DNA from: Oerskovia jenensis
GTDB lineage: Bacteria > Actinomycetota > Actinomycetes > Actinomycetales > Cellulomonadaceae
DNA length: 64,000 nt
Direction: 5' to 3'
Assembly (NCBI RefSeq): GCF_016907235.1
Contig: NZ_JAFBBO010000001.1
Coordinates: forward strand, 2,232,001 to 2,296,000
Below are positions 44,397 through 52,808 of the stretch, in pieces. A model generated the notes under the pieces. It had not been told where the DNA came from. It ran no database searches and saw nothing but the letters and a program-made list of their open reading frames with translations. Both the position numbers and the translations under genes were made by a program. How positions within the stretch are numbered: position 1 is the stretch's first letter; each line of letters begins with the position of its first letter.

Positions 44397-45802
44397 GCGT
44401 CGGACCCCGTGCTGGTGGCACGAAGGCTCCCGGAGGCGTGGGCCGCAGCCACCGGCCCCGTGAGCCGCAGCGCCACCGTCCGCGCCGCGAGGTCGTCGAT
44501 GCGCTGCTCCCCACCGGGCAGCGAGGTCGCGATGCGACCGTCGAGCGGTGCGGTCCACCGCTCACCGATCCCGTCGGTCCCGAGCAGCGCACCGACCACG
44601 CCGCCCACGGTCGCTGCCGCGGAGTCGGTGTCCCAGCCCGCGGTGACCGCGATCGAGACGCTCGACCCGAAGTCCCCCGCACCCTTGGTCAGGGCGTACG
44701 CGATCACGGCCGCGTTGTTGAGCACGTGGACCCAGTGCAGGTCGCCGTACGCGGCGTGGATCCGGTCGAGACCCGTGGCGACGTCGCCTGCTTCCGCACC
44801 CGCCTCGCGGCCCAGGCGGACCGCCTCGGCGATCCGGCTGTCCGGGGGCAGCACGGTCTGGGCCGCGTCGAGCACGTCCTCGACGCTCGCGCAGACCATC
44901 GACGCCGACGCGAGGGCCGCGGCCCACAGGGCGCCGTAGACGCCGTTGCGCGTGTGGCTCAGCCGCGCGTCGGTCCACGCGAGGTACGCGGCGGTCCGGA
45001 CGTCGCCCGGGGCGACCCACCCGAGGACGTCGGTGCGGATGAGCGCACCGATCCACTCCCGGAACGGGTTGTGGTGGGTCGCGGTCTCCGGGACGGGGCG
45101 CGCGTCGACGATGTTGCGGTACGCCGCGCGCTCCGCGGTGAAGACGCGCCCCGCGGGGAGGTTGTCGAGCCAGAGCTGGGCGACGTCGTCGGTCGTGAAG
45201 GCCGCGCCGTGCTTCTCGAGCAGGGCGAGCGCGAGGATCGGGTAGTTGAGGTCGTCGTCCTCGGGCATCCCGTCGATGTTCTCCTCGAGCGAGGTCGGGG
45301 CGCTGCGCCGGTTCCAGGGCCAGCGCGCCGCGACGTCCTCGGGGAGCCCGACGGCCGTGAACCAGGTGTCGAGCGGCCAACGGCCCGTGGCCCGCAGGAT
45401 GTCCTCGATGCCCTGGCGCGGGATCTTCTCGACGGGCTTGCCGAGCAGGCACCCTGCCGAACGCCCGGTCCAGGCGCCGTGCACGCGGCGGGCGAGCTCG
45501 TCGTCGGGCACCGTGGGGAGCGCCGGGGGTGCCGGGAGGAGCGCGACGATCTGCGCCCACCCGTCGGGCTCGGTCGGGGCGGGCGCCGCGGGCAGCGCGT
45601 CGAGCTCGTCGAGGAGCTCGCGGGCCAGGGCGCGCAGCGCCGGGGGCGCGGGCACGGGGCCCGCGCCGCTCACGGCCGGGACCGTGTCGCCGCCCGCCGC
45701 GGTCCACCGTGCGACGACGGCGGACACGTCCTTGCCCTCGACGGTCGACTGGACGAGCTCGTGCGCGAGCAGGTCCTCGGGCTGGGCCCAGGTGAGTCTC
45801 AC
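44393..45802 (-). CDS. ADP-ribosylglycohydrolase-family protein (long form)
   Basis: 469 aa. The N-terminal ~100 residues are a variable helical extension. The family domain starts at ARRVHGAWTGRSAGCLLGKPVEK, with acidic EDDDLNYPILALALL and GWDTDSAAATVGGVVGALLG, the metal-binding blocks used by this subfamily instead of TDDTxM. Such enzymes hydrolyse N- or O-ribosidic bonds using two Mg2+ ions. GTG overlaps the stop of the first paralogue. Likely acts on an imported or hydrolysed riboside. Confidence 0.87.
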   Translation of the reverse strand: MRLTWAQPEDLLAHELVQSTVEGKDVSAVVARWTAAGGDTVPAVSGAGPVPAPPALRALARELLDELDALPAAPAPTEPDGWAQIVALLPAPPALPTVPDDELARRVHGAWTGRSAGCLLGKPVEKIPRQGIEDILRATGRWPLDTWFTAVGLPEDVAARWPWNRRSAPTSLEENIDGMPEDDDLNYPILALALLEKHGAAFTTDDVAQLWLDNLPAGRVFTAERAAYRNIVDARPVPETATHHNPFREWIGALIRTDVLGWVAPGDVRTAAYLAWTDARLSHTRNGVYGALWAAALASASMVCASVEDVLDAAQTVLPPDSRIAEAVRLGREAGAEAGDVATGLDRIHAAYGDLHWVHVLNNAAVIAYALTKGAGDFGSSVSIAVTAGWDTDSAAATVGGVVGALLGTDGIGERWTAPLDGRIATSLPGGEQRIDDLAARTVALRLTGPVAAAHASGSLRATSTGSDA

Positions 45803-46977
45803 GCCGGGGCTCCCACCGTCGCGGCCTCGATCTCGTCGAGGGCCAGGAGTCGAGCCGTCGCGGCCTCGCGGTCGGCTCGGAGGATGTCGCGCGCGGCGGC
45901 CCCCATGAGACGCCCGGTCGCGCGGACGTCGGTGCGGCTCGCGCGCTCGATCTCGTCGAGCCACTCGGTCGGCACGACCTCGGTCCCGCCGAGCCCGGCA
46001 GTGATCGCGCCGGCCATGACCGCGATCGAGTCGGCGTCGCGCCCGTAGTTGACCGCGCCGAGCACCGCCCCGCGGAAGTCGCCACGGTGGCCCAGGACGA
46101 ACCCGAGCGCCGCGGGCAGCTCCTCGATGGCCTTGGTGCGCGAGGGGCGACGGGCGTCCATCGACATCTGCCGGTACTCGGGGCCGACCGAGTCGAACGG
46201 GGCGACGACCTCGCGGATCGTGCGTGCCAGGGCGCGCTCCTCCTCGTCGGTCGTGGGGACCGTGGTCCAGCCCTCGAACGCGTCGACGACCGCGCGCAGC
46301 GCGGCGAGCGTGCCGTCGTGCGCGACGTCGAGCGCGGCGGCCACGACGTCCTCGACGCTCGCTCCGGGCGCGACCGCCGCCGCGACCATGGCCGCGAAGA
46401 CGCCCGCGGCCTCGCGGCCGTAGCTCGCCTGGTGGGCTCCCGTGAGGTCGATCGCCTCGGCGTACGCGCCGCGCGGGTCGCCCGCGTTGGCCAGCCCCAC
46501 GGGGGCCACGTACATGGCCGCGCCGCAGTTGACGATGTTCCCGACACCCGCCTCGCGGGGGTCGACGTGCCCGTAGTGCAGCCGGGCGACGATCCACTTC
46601 TCCGCGAGGAACACGCGCTGCAGCAGCAGGGCCGTCGACTCGAGCTCGGGGATCCAGCGGGGCTCGCCGATCATGAGCGGGACCAGGTCCTCGGCCATCG
46701 CGTACGCGTCGAGGTGCGCCCGGCGCTTGGCGTAGACCTCGACGAGCGCCTGCGTCATGAGGGTGTCGTCCGTGATGTGCCCGTCGCCCTTGTGGTACGG
46801 CGCGATGGGGCGGGCGTCCTGCCAGTTCGGGTAGAACGGCCCGACGATGCCCGTGACCCGTCCGCCGTGGCGCTCCTCGATCTGCTCCGGGGTCCACCCT
46901 TCGGTCGCCCCACCCAGCGCGTCGCCGACGGCCGCGCCGGTGATCACCGCCACTGCCTTCTCGTCCAGCCAGCTCAC
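45799..46977 (-). CDS. ADP-ribosylglycohydrolase-family protein (short form)
   Basis: 392 aa. Complete family motifs: ITGAAVGDALGGATEGW (~10), HITDDTLMTQAL (TDDTxM metal site, ~75) and NYGRDADSIAVMAGAITAGLGG (~310). GTG at 46977 chosen because the preceding residues are noise and an AGGGAG lies upstream. First enzyme gene after the transporter genes, across a strong intergenic hairpin. DraG/ARH-type chemistry on a ribosylated small molecule rather than protein is suggested by transporter context. Confidence 0.9.
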   Translation of the reverse strand: MSWLDEKAVAVITGAAVGDALGGATEGWTPEQIEERHGGRVTGIVGPFYPNWQDARPIAPYHKGDGHITDDTLMTQALVEVYAKRRAHLDAYAMAEDLVPLMIGEPRWIPELESTALLLQRVFLAEKWIVARLHYGHVDPREAGVGNIVNCGAAMYVAPVGLANAGDPRGAYAEAIDLTGAHQASYGREAAGVFAAMVAAAVAPGASVEDVVAAALDVAHDGTLAALRAVVDAFEGWTTVPTTDEEERALARTIREVVAPFDSVGPEYRQMSMDARRPSRTKAIEELPAALGFVLGHRGDFRGAVLGAVNYGRDADSIAVMAGAITAGLGGTEVVPTEWLDEIERASRTDVRATGRLMGAAARDILRADREAATARLLALDEIEAATVGAPA

Positions 46978-47041
46978 GAGGTCACTCCCTGTCGTTCGTC
47001 GTTCTGCGTGCGGGCGACTCGGGGCCACCCGTGGTCGTCGT

Positions 47042-47077
47042 CCGTGCGGACGGGCGGGCTGCCGCCCGTCCGCACGG
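47042..47077 (-). terminator. Intercistronic hairpin after the binding-protein gene
   Basis: Perfect 16-bp stem (CCGTGCGGACGGGCGG and its complement) with a 4-nt loop, 10 nt after the lipoprotein stop and 65 nt before the first hydrolase start. Probably lets binding protein be made in excess over downstream enzymes by partial termination or 3'-end protection. Confidence 0.75.
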
Positions 47078-47086
47078 GTCGTGCTG

Positions 47087-48373
47087 CTACTTGGTGATCT
47101 CTTCCCAGCCGGTCGTCAGCTCGGTGGCCACGCCGTCGGCGTCGATCTCCTGCGCGAGGAAGCGCTGGTAGGCCGGCGTCGCGACCGTGTCCTTCCACTG
47201 GGCGTAGGCGTCGACGAAGAGGTACGGCGCGGACACGAGGTGCTGGCCCGAGGAGAGGATGACGTCCCAACCGTTCTCGGTGCCGAGCTTGGCCGCGAGG
47301 GCCTCCTGCGCGGACGTCGTCGCGGGGATGAGGGCGTCGGCCTCGTTGAGCGCGGCCAGGTTCTCGGTCTGCGTGAAGAACTCGATGAACTCGGCCGACT
47401 CGTCGACGTGCTTCGAGTCGATGTTGACCGACAGGGTCTGCGGGTTGGCGGCCTGCTCGGCCCCCTCGGACCCCTCGAGCGGCGGGAGCACGATCCAGTC
47501 GAAGCCCTCGGGCGCGTCGGTCGCGATGTTCGCGGCCTGGAACGAGCCTTGGATCGTCATGGCGACCTGCCCCGCGTAGAACGTCGCGAGGGTCTCCGAC
47601 CCGGTCTGGCTCAGGGTCACGGGCAGGATCGACTTGTCCTCGAACGCCATGGCGTCCACGAGGTTCGGCACGGCCATCTCGCCCTCGCCGACCGTCAGCG
47701 TCGCGTCGGCGCCGCTGCCCTCGAAGTAGGTGCCGCCGAAGCCGGGCGCGAACGCCATGTACGCCGCGGTGGGGCTCTTGAGACCCCAGCCCAGGCCGTA
47801 CGTGCCGTCCGTGGTCGTGGCCTGCGCGATCGCGCGCATCTCGTCCCACGTCATGGTCTCGCCCGTGGGGATCGTGACCCCCGCGGCGTCGAGCAGCGTC
47901 TTGTTCGCGAACACCATGTAGGACTGGAGCTCGGTCGGGTACGCGATGACCTTGTCGTCGACCGTGACCGCGTCGAGGATGCCCTCGGGGACGTCCGCAC
48001 GGAACTCGTCGGACATGTGCTCCGAGAGGTCGGCGAGGTAGCCGTCGGCCGCGAAGGGCACGATGCTCGCTGCCTCGTAGTGGATGATGTCCGGCGCCGC
48101 ACCGCCGTTGAACTGCGTGATGAGCTTGTCGTAGATCCCGTCCCACCCCGCGGGGACGATCTCGACCTGGACGTCGGGGTTGGCCTCGTTCCAGTCCGAG
48201 ACGATGCTCTCGGTCGCGGCGATGGCCGCCGGCTGGTCGGAGAGCGACTGGAACTTGAGCGTGATCGGGCCGGAGTCTCCACCGGCGGCGCCGTCGCTGC
48301 CGCTTCCGCAAGCGGTGAGGAACAACGTGCCGATCGTGAGGCATGCGGCGATGGACGCACCACGAGTCTTCAT
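47087..48373 (-). CDS. Sugar-ABC extracellular binding lipoprotein (CUT1 type)
   Basis: 428 aa. Signal peptide with lipobox LTAC (Cys ~22), then a family 1 solute-binding protein of the UgpB/MalE kind (LKFQSLSDQPAAIAATESIVSDWNEANPDV, GAAPDIIHYEA, AMTIQGSFQAANI). Captures the substrate outside the membrane for the two permeases upstream. Ligand unknown; large glycosides are typical for CUT1. Confidence 0.94.
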   Translation of the reverse strand: MKTRGASIAACLTIGTLFLTACGSGSDGAAGGDSGPITLKFQSLSDQPAAIAATESIVSDWNEANPDVQVEIVPAGWDGIYDKLITQFNGGAAPDIIHYEAASIVPFAADGYLADLSEHMSDEFRADVPEGILDAVTVDDKVIAYPTELQSYMVFANKTLLDAAGVTIPTGETMTWDEMRAIAQATTTDGTYGLGWGLKSPTAAYMAFAPGFGGTYFEGSGADATLTVGEGEMAVPNLVDAMAFEDKSILPVTLSQTGSETLATFYAGQVAMTIQGSFQAANIATDAPEGFDWIVLPPLEGSEGAEQAANPQTLSVNIDSKHVDESAEFIEFFTQTENLAALNEADALIPATTSAQEALAAKLGTENGWDVILSSGQHLVSAPYLFVDAYAQWKDTVATPAYQRFLAQEIDADGVATELTTGWEEITK

Positions 48374-48453
48374 GTGTCTGCCTTTCTGAGGCGTGGGGGT
48401 CGTGCGGGTGGGGTGGGTGGGACGGGTTCCGTCGAGGCGGGGGCGCACTGCGC

Positions 48454-49281
48454 TCACCCCTTGACGGCACCGGACAGGAGTCCGCCGGTGAGCCTTTTCT
48501 GCATGATGGAGAAGAAGACGATGCTGGGGATCGCGGCGAGCACGGCGCCCGCCGCGAGCGGGCCGAGGGCGACCTTGCCCTCGCCGCCGATGAACATCTT
48601 GAGCGTGATCGGCAGCGTGTAGTTCTCGGGCGACTGCAGCAGCACGAGCGCGAAGAAGAACTCGTTCCACGAGGACACGAAGCTGAACATCGCGGTCGCG
48701 ACGACGCCCGGCATGAGGAGCGGGAAGACGATCTGGCGGAGCACCGTCAGGCGGCTGGCCCCGTCCATCGACCCTGCTTCCTCGAGCTCGATGGGGATCG
48801 AGCTCACGTAGCCCTGCAGCATCCACAGCGCGAACGGCAGCGTGTACGTCGTGTGCACGAGGGTCAGGCCGACCAGGCTGTCGGTCAGGCCGATGGTCCG
48901 CAGGATGAGGAACAGCGGCAGGATGATGAGGATCACGGGGAAGACCTGGCTGACCAGGATCCACCCCACGCCCATGCCGCGGACCAGGCCCTTGAGCCGG
49001 GCCAGGACGTACGCGCCGGGCAGCGCGATGAGGAGCACGAGCGCGGTCGAGACGAGCGCGACGATCGCGGAGTTCCACGCCGAGCGCACGAGGCCCTGGC
49101 GTTCGAGCGCGGCCGAGTAGTTGCCGAGCTCGATGTCCTGCGGGATCAGGCTCACGCTGAGCGAGTTGAGCTCCCCCGACGACTTGAGCGACGCCGAGAT
49201 GAGCCACAGCAGCGGGAAGCCGAGGAAGACGATGTAGAAGCACAGCGCCACGTACTGGGCTGGCCGGACGAGATGACGCAT
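48454..49281 (-). CDS. Sugar-ABC permease, MalG-like
   Basis: 275 aa with six TMs and the EAA loop EEAGSMDGASRLTVLRQIVFPLL (~185). Pairs with the MalF-like protein encoded 4 nt upstream. The operon has no ATPase gene, as usual for actinobacterial CUT1 systems served by a shared MsiK-type ATPase. Confidence 0.94.
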   Translation of the reverse strand: MRHLVRPAQYVALCFYIVFLGFPLLWLISASLKSSGELNSLSVSLIPQDIELGNYSAALERQGLVRSAWNSAIVALVSTALVLLIALPGAYVLARLKGLVRGMGVGWILVSQVFPVILIILPLFLILRTIGLTDSLVGLTLVHTTYTLPFALWMLQGYVSSIPIELEEAGSMDGASRLTVLRQIVFPLLMPGVVATAMFSFVSSWNEFFFALVLLQSPENYTLPITLKMFIGGEGKVALGPLAAGAVLAAIPSIVFFSIMQKRLTGGLLSGAVKG

Positions 49282-49285
49282 CAGA

Positions 49286-50254
49286 TCACTTCCCCGTGCT
49301 GTCGCGGTCTTGGCGGAACTGGGACCACAGGTAGATCGCGAGCAGGAGCACGACGACGACCACGAGCACGACGCCCATGGCGGCCGCGTAGCCGATGTTC
49401 CTGTTCTTGAACGCCTCGAGGTACGTGTAGAGCATCGGCAGCATGGTGCGGCCGCCCGGTCCGCCCTCGGTCAGCACGTAGACCAGGGAGAACGAGTTGA
49501 AGTTCCAGATGAAGTTGAGCGAGGTGATCGACGTGATGATCGGGCGCAGGCTGGGGAGGGTCACGGCCGTGAAGCGGCGCCACGCGTTCGCGCCGTCGAT
49601 CGCGGCGGCCTCGTGGAGCTCGTCGGGGATCTGCTGGAGCCCGGCGAGCAGCGTCACGGTGGTCTGCGGCATGCCGACCCAGATGCCGACGACGATCACG
49701 GCGGGCAGCGCGGTCGAGAAGTCCGCGAGCCAGTTGATGTCGTCGGGCAGACCCACGCTGCCGAGGAACGCGTTGAGCGGACCCGCGTTGGGCGAGTAGA
49801 TCATCCGCCACATGATCGCGACGACCACGGGCGGCATGGCCCACGGGATCAGCGCGAGCACGCGGGTCAGGCCCTGGAGCTTGAGGTCGGAGTTGAGCAG
49901 GAGCGCGAGGCCCATGGCCGCGACGAGCTGGAGCAGCGTCACCGACACGGCCCAGATCATGCCGATCCGGAACGAGTCCCAGAAGAACGAGTTGTCAGCC
50001 AGGCGGACGAAGTTGTCCATTCCGACGAACGCGTACTCGGGGTTGCGGACCAGGCGCGCGTCGGTGAACGCGAGCCCCACGCCGACGAGGAGGGGGGCGA
50101 CGCTCAGGACGAGGATCGGGAGCAGCGACGGGATGACGAGGGCGATGGCCTCGCGCCGCTTCGAGCGGGTCATCCCTCCGTTCCGGCGCGGAGTGAGCCG
50201 CTGGGGGGCGGGGGAGGCCGGTCGGGGGCCGGCCTCCACGGTGGGCGCTGTCAT
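49286..50254 (-). CDS. Sugar-ABC permease, MalF-like
   Basis: 322 aa. Cytoplasmic N-tail (~35 aa), then six TMs, with the EAA loop HEAAAIDGANAWRRFTAVTLP near 225. The ATG overlaps the stop of the LacI gene (ATGA). Forms the translocation channel with the MalG-like protein. Confidence 0.94.
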   Translation of the reverse strand: MTAPTVEAGPRPASPAPQRLTPRRNGGMTRSKRREAIALVIPSLLPILVLSVAPLLVGVGLAFTDARLVRNPEYAFVGMDNFVRLADNSFFWDSFRIGMIWAVSVTLLQLVAAMGLALLLNSDLKLQGLTRVLALIPWAMPPVVVAIMWRMIYSPNAGPLNAFLGSVGLPDDINWLADFSTALPAVIVVGIWVGMPQTTVTLLAGLQQIPDELHEAAAIDGANAWRRFTAVTLPSLRPIITSITSLNFIWNFNSFSLVYVLTEGGPGGRTMLPMLYTYLEAFKNRNIGYAAAMGVVLVVVVVLLLAIYLWSQFRQDRDSTGK

Positions 50255-51291
50255 GACTTCTCTCCGTCGAGTGCGTCGGTCGGTCGGGTGGATTCGCGGA
50301 CGAGGAGGGTCGGCCCCACGTCCACGTGCCGGGTCTCGTGGGCCGTGCCCTCGACCAGGCCGAGCACGAGCTGCGCGGCGCGGCGGCCACGCTCGGCCGA
50401 GCCCAGGGAGACGCTCGTGAGGCTCGGGTGGAAGACGCGGCCGATCTCGGTGTCGTCCATGCCGGTCACGGCGAGGTCGGTGGGGACGTCGAGGCCGCCG
50501 AGCCGGGCCGCGTGCATGGCACCGATCGCGAGCAGGTCGTTGGCGGCGACGATCGCGTCGAGGCCACCGTGCGCCGCGCCGCGCTCGATGAGCGCGCGTG
50601 TCGCGGCGAGGCCGGCCGCGACCGTGAAGTCCTCGGCGATCTCGACGTCGACGCGCTCGGCGGCGAACCCGGGGGCGGCGACCGCGGCGTCGAACCCTCG
50701 CTGGCGGGCTTCGCCGGGGGTCGTGTCGAGGGGGCCGTTGAGGAACGCGATGCGGCGGCGGCCGATGTCGAGCAGGTGGGTCACGGCCTGGCCGATCCCG
50801 CCCGCGGAGTCGGTCGAGACCGAGTCGATGCCGTGGGCGCCGAGCGAGCGGCCGATCACGACGACCGGCACGGCGGACTCGTGGATCTCACGCACGAGGT
50901 CTTCGCTCATGCGCAGGGGGCTGAGGATGATCCCGTCGACCATGCCGTTCGCGAGGCTGCGCACGAGGTCGGTCGTGGACTCCGCGGTGTCTCCCGTGGT
51001 CGTCACGACGACCCGGTAGCCGTAGGGCGCGACGACCGCGTGGATCGCGGACATCATCTCGACGTAGACCTGGTTGCCGATGTCGGCGACCGCGAAGGCG
51101 ATCTGGAAGGTGCGCTTCATGCGCAGCGAGCGCCCGACGGCGTCGGGGCTGTACCCGAGCTCCTGGGCGGCGGCGCGCACGCGCTCGACCATGGCCTTGC
51201 TGGCGCCGGAGCCGTGCAGCGCTCGGGAGGTCGAGGCGAGCGAGACCCCTGCACGCTCGGCGACCTCGTTCAACGTTGCACGTGATGCCAT
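50251..51291 (-). CDS. LacI-family transcriptional regulator
   Basis: 346 aa. N-terminal HTH TLNEVAERAGVSLASTSRALHG (6-27), hinge helix SPDAVGRSLRM and a periplasmic-binding-like effector domain. First gene of the ten-gene operon, so it is made with the genes it should control. Two identical GGAAACGTTTCC palindromes lie 47 and 82 nt upstream of its ATG and fit a CcpA/LacI-type site, implying autoregulation and substrate induction. Confidence 0.94.
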   Translation of the reverse strand: MASRATLNEVAERAGVSLASTSRALHGSGASKAMVERVRAAAQELGYSPDAVGRSLRMKRTFQIAFAVADIGNQVYVEMMSAIHAVVAPYGYRVVVTTTGDTAESTTDLVRSLANGMVDGIILSPLRMSEDLVREIHESAVPVVVIGRSLGAHGIDSVSTDSAGGIGQAVTHLLDIGRRRIAFLNGPLDTTPGEARQRGFDAAVAAPGFAAERVDVEIAEDFTVAAGLAATRALIERGAAHGGLDAIVAANDLLAIGAMHAARLGGLDVPTDLAVTGMDDTEIGRVFHPSLTSVSLGSAERGRRAAQLVLGLVEGTAHETRHVDVGPTLLVRESTRPTDALDGEKS

Positions 51292-51335
51292 CGGTTCCTG
51301 CCCTCTCCGTCGAAGGTGGTGCGGAAGATCTCGAT

Positions 51336-51386
51336 TTGGAAACGTTTCCAACGCAGCGGTGCGAAACACTCTGGAAACGTTTCCGG
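51336..51386 (-). promoter_or_regulatory. Tandem LacI-type operators
   Basis: Two perfect 12-bp palindromes GGAAACGTTTCC (51338-51349 and 51373-51384), centres 35 bp apart. The first extends to TTGGAAACGTTTCCAA. Central CG and AAACG/CGTTT halves are classic LacI/GalR operator features. Confidence 0.88.
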
Positions 51387-51443
51387 ATTGAGAGGCACTC
51401 TTGCACGCGGCCTCGGAGAGTGTCAACCGACGAGCAGTTCCCG

Positions 51444-51492
51444 CCCGACGGCGGAGCGCGCCTCCCGCACCTGGGCGCGCTCCGGCGTCGGG
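51444..51492. terminator. CCCGACGGCGG-type hairpin between divergent genes
   Basis: 19-bp stem with one mismatch (CCCGACGGCGGAGCGCGCC at left) and an 11-nt loop. It lies between divergent genes, so no known gene ends here; it may be a regulatory structure, a boundary, or a displaced terminator related to those of the two chitinase genes. Confidence 0.6.
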
Positions 51493-51560
51493 CCGGACCG
51501 GGCTGCGGGCTCCCCACCCGAGCCGCGGGCGCCTCACCCGCGTGCGCTACCCTCGCGGGC

Positions 51561-52718
51561 ATGCCGATGACGTCACGCAGGGACCCCGCCGTGCTCGTCG
51601 CCGGGCTGGTCACCTCGATCCTGTGGGTCGGGACGGCGGTCCTCAGCGACTGGGTGCACGCGAACTTCACGTACCGGGTCCACAGCGCGCTCGTCCGCAC
51701 GTTCCTCCCCCACCCGAACGGGACGTTCCCGGGCGGCTCCGCGATCACGGGTCAGACGATCCTCGCGGCTCTCCTCGCAGGGCTGGTCGTCCTCGTCGTC
51801 GCCTACCTCGCGACGCGGCGCCTGCCTCGACGCACCGGCACGTGGGGCGTCTTCCTCGCGACGTGGTTCGGGGTCGTGGCGGGCGGGACGGCGGGATCGG
51901 TCGCCGACACGGTCGCGGACATCGCCTTCCCCGCCCCCATGAACCCGGCGTTCCACCTGCTCGCCGCGTCGTTCGCCGGGGGCTGGTGGGGTCTGGTCAA
52001 CGGCTGGCTCGTGGGCGCGGCCCTCGTCGGAGCCCTCGCCCTGACGAACAGGTCCGCCACGGCGGAGCTCCCCGCGACGCGCAGGTCGCGCAAGCCGCTG
52101 CGGGCCCGCGCCTGGCCCGCCGTGCTCGCCGCCGGTCTGACGGCCTCGCTCGTGTGGGTCGCGGTCGGGGCAGGCAGCTCGTGGCTCGTGTGGCACCGCA
52201 GCGCGCGCGGCCCGATCGACCTCGTCGCCGAGGCGGCCACGGGGGCGATGATCTTCCGCTTCGCGCCGCAAGGGCAACCGGTCCAGGGCCTGGAGGTGGC
52301 GCTCGCGCTGGTCGTGGCCCTGGTCGTCGCGGGTGGGACGTGGCTCGCGACCCGTCGGCTCCCGCCGCGCGCGGGACGCTGGACCCTGGTGCTCGCGGTC
52401 TGGTTCGCCACCGTCGCGGCGGCCGTGGGCCCCGCGGCGGCCCGGTCGTTCACGGCCTACGCCGGGTTCGGGCTGCACTCGGCCACGATGAACATGGTCC
52501 TGCCGACCATGCAGGCGAGCCTCTTCTGGCCGCTCGTCACGGGGTGGGTCGCGGGCCTGGTCGCCGTCCTCGTGTACGCCAGGACGGGCGGCGCGACCCC
52601 TGCGGACCCCTCCCCCGAGGGCTCCCCCGGCCCTGGCGACCTCCCCGAGCCCGACGTCGAGGACGCCCCGCGGAGCGCACTGCACACCGATACCGACGAG
52701 CGCTCCCTCGTCCCCTAG
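51561..52718 (+). CDS. Multi-pass membrane protein with internal duplication
   Basis: 385 aa, about eight TMs and no known catalytic motif. Two halves are related: VVAYLATRRLPRRTGTWGVFLATWF near 75 and VAGGTWLATRRLPPRAGRWTLVLAVWF near 255, each followed by a TM and a small-residue stretch. A long acidic, Pro-rich tail (~345-385) is cytoplasmic or disordered. ATG at 51561 has only a poor ribosome site, so the true start is less certain. Function unknown. Confidence 0.72.
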   Translation: MPMTSRRDPAVLVAGLVTSILWVGTAVLSDWVHANFTYRVHSALVRTFLPHPNGTFPGGSAITGQTILAALLAGLVVLVVAYLATRRLPRRTGTWGVFLATWFGVVAGGTAGSVADTVADIAFPAPMNPAFHLLAASFAGGWWGLVNGWLVGAALVGALALTNRSATAELPATRRSRKPLRARAWPAVLAAGLTASLVWVAVGAGSSWLVWHRSARGPIDLVAEAATGAMIFRFAPQGQPVQGLEVALALVVALVVAGGTWLATRRLPPRAGRWTLVLAVWFATVAAAVGPAAARSFTAYAGFGLHSATMNMVLPTMQASLFWPLVTGWVAGLVAVLVYARTGGATPADPSPEGSPGPGDLPEPDVEDAPRSALHTDTDERSLVP

Positions 52719-52808
52719 GGTGACCGCTGAACGCAGGCGGGGCACCGACGGATCACCGACGAGTCGTCGGGCGACACACCGCCCGGAACAGTGACGAGAG
52801 GGTGGCTC

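Noticed and set aside
43440-44939. Long plus-strand frames opposite the kinase and hydrolase genes
   Set aside because: Same shadow effect; low-complexity Arg/Gly/Ala content and no ribosome sites.
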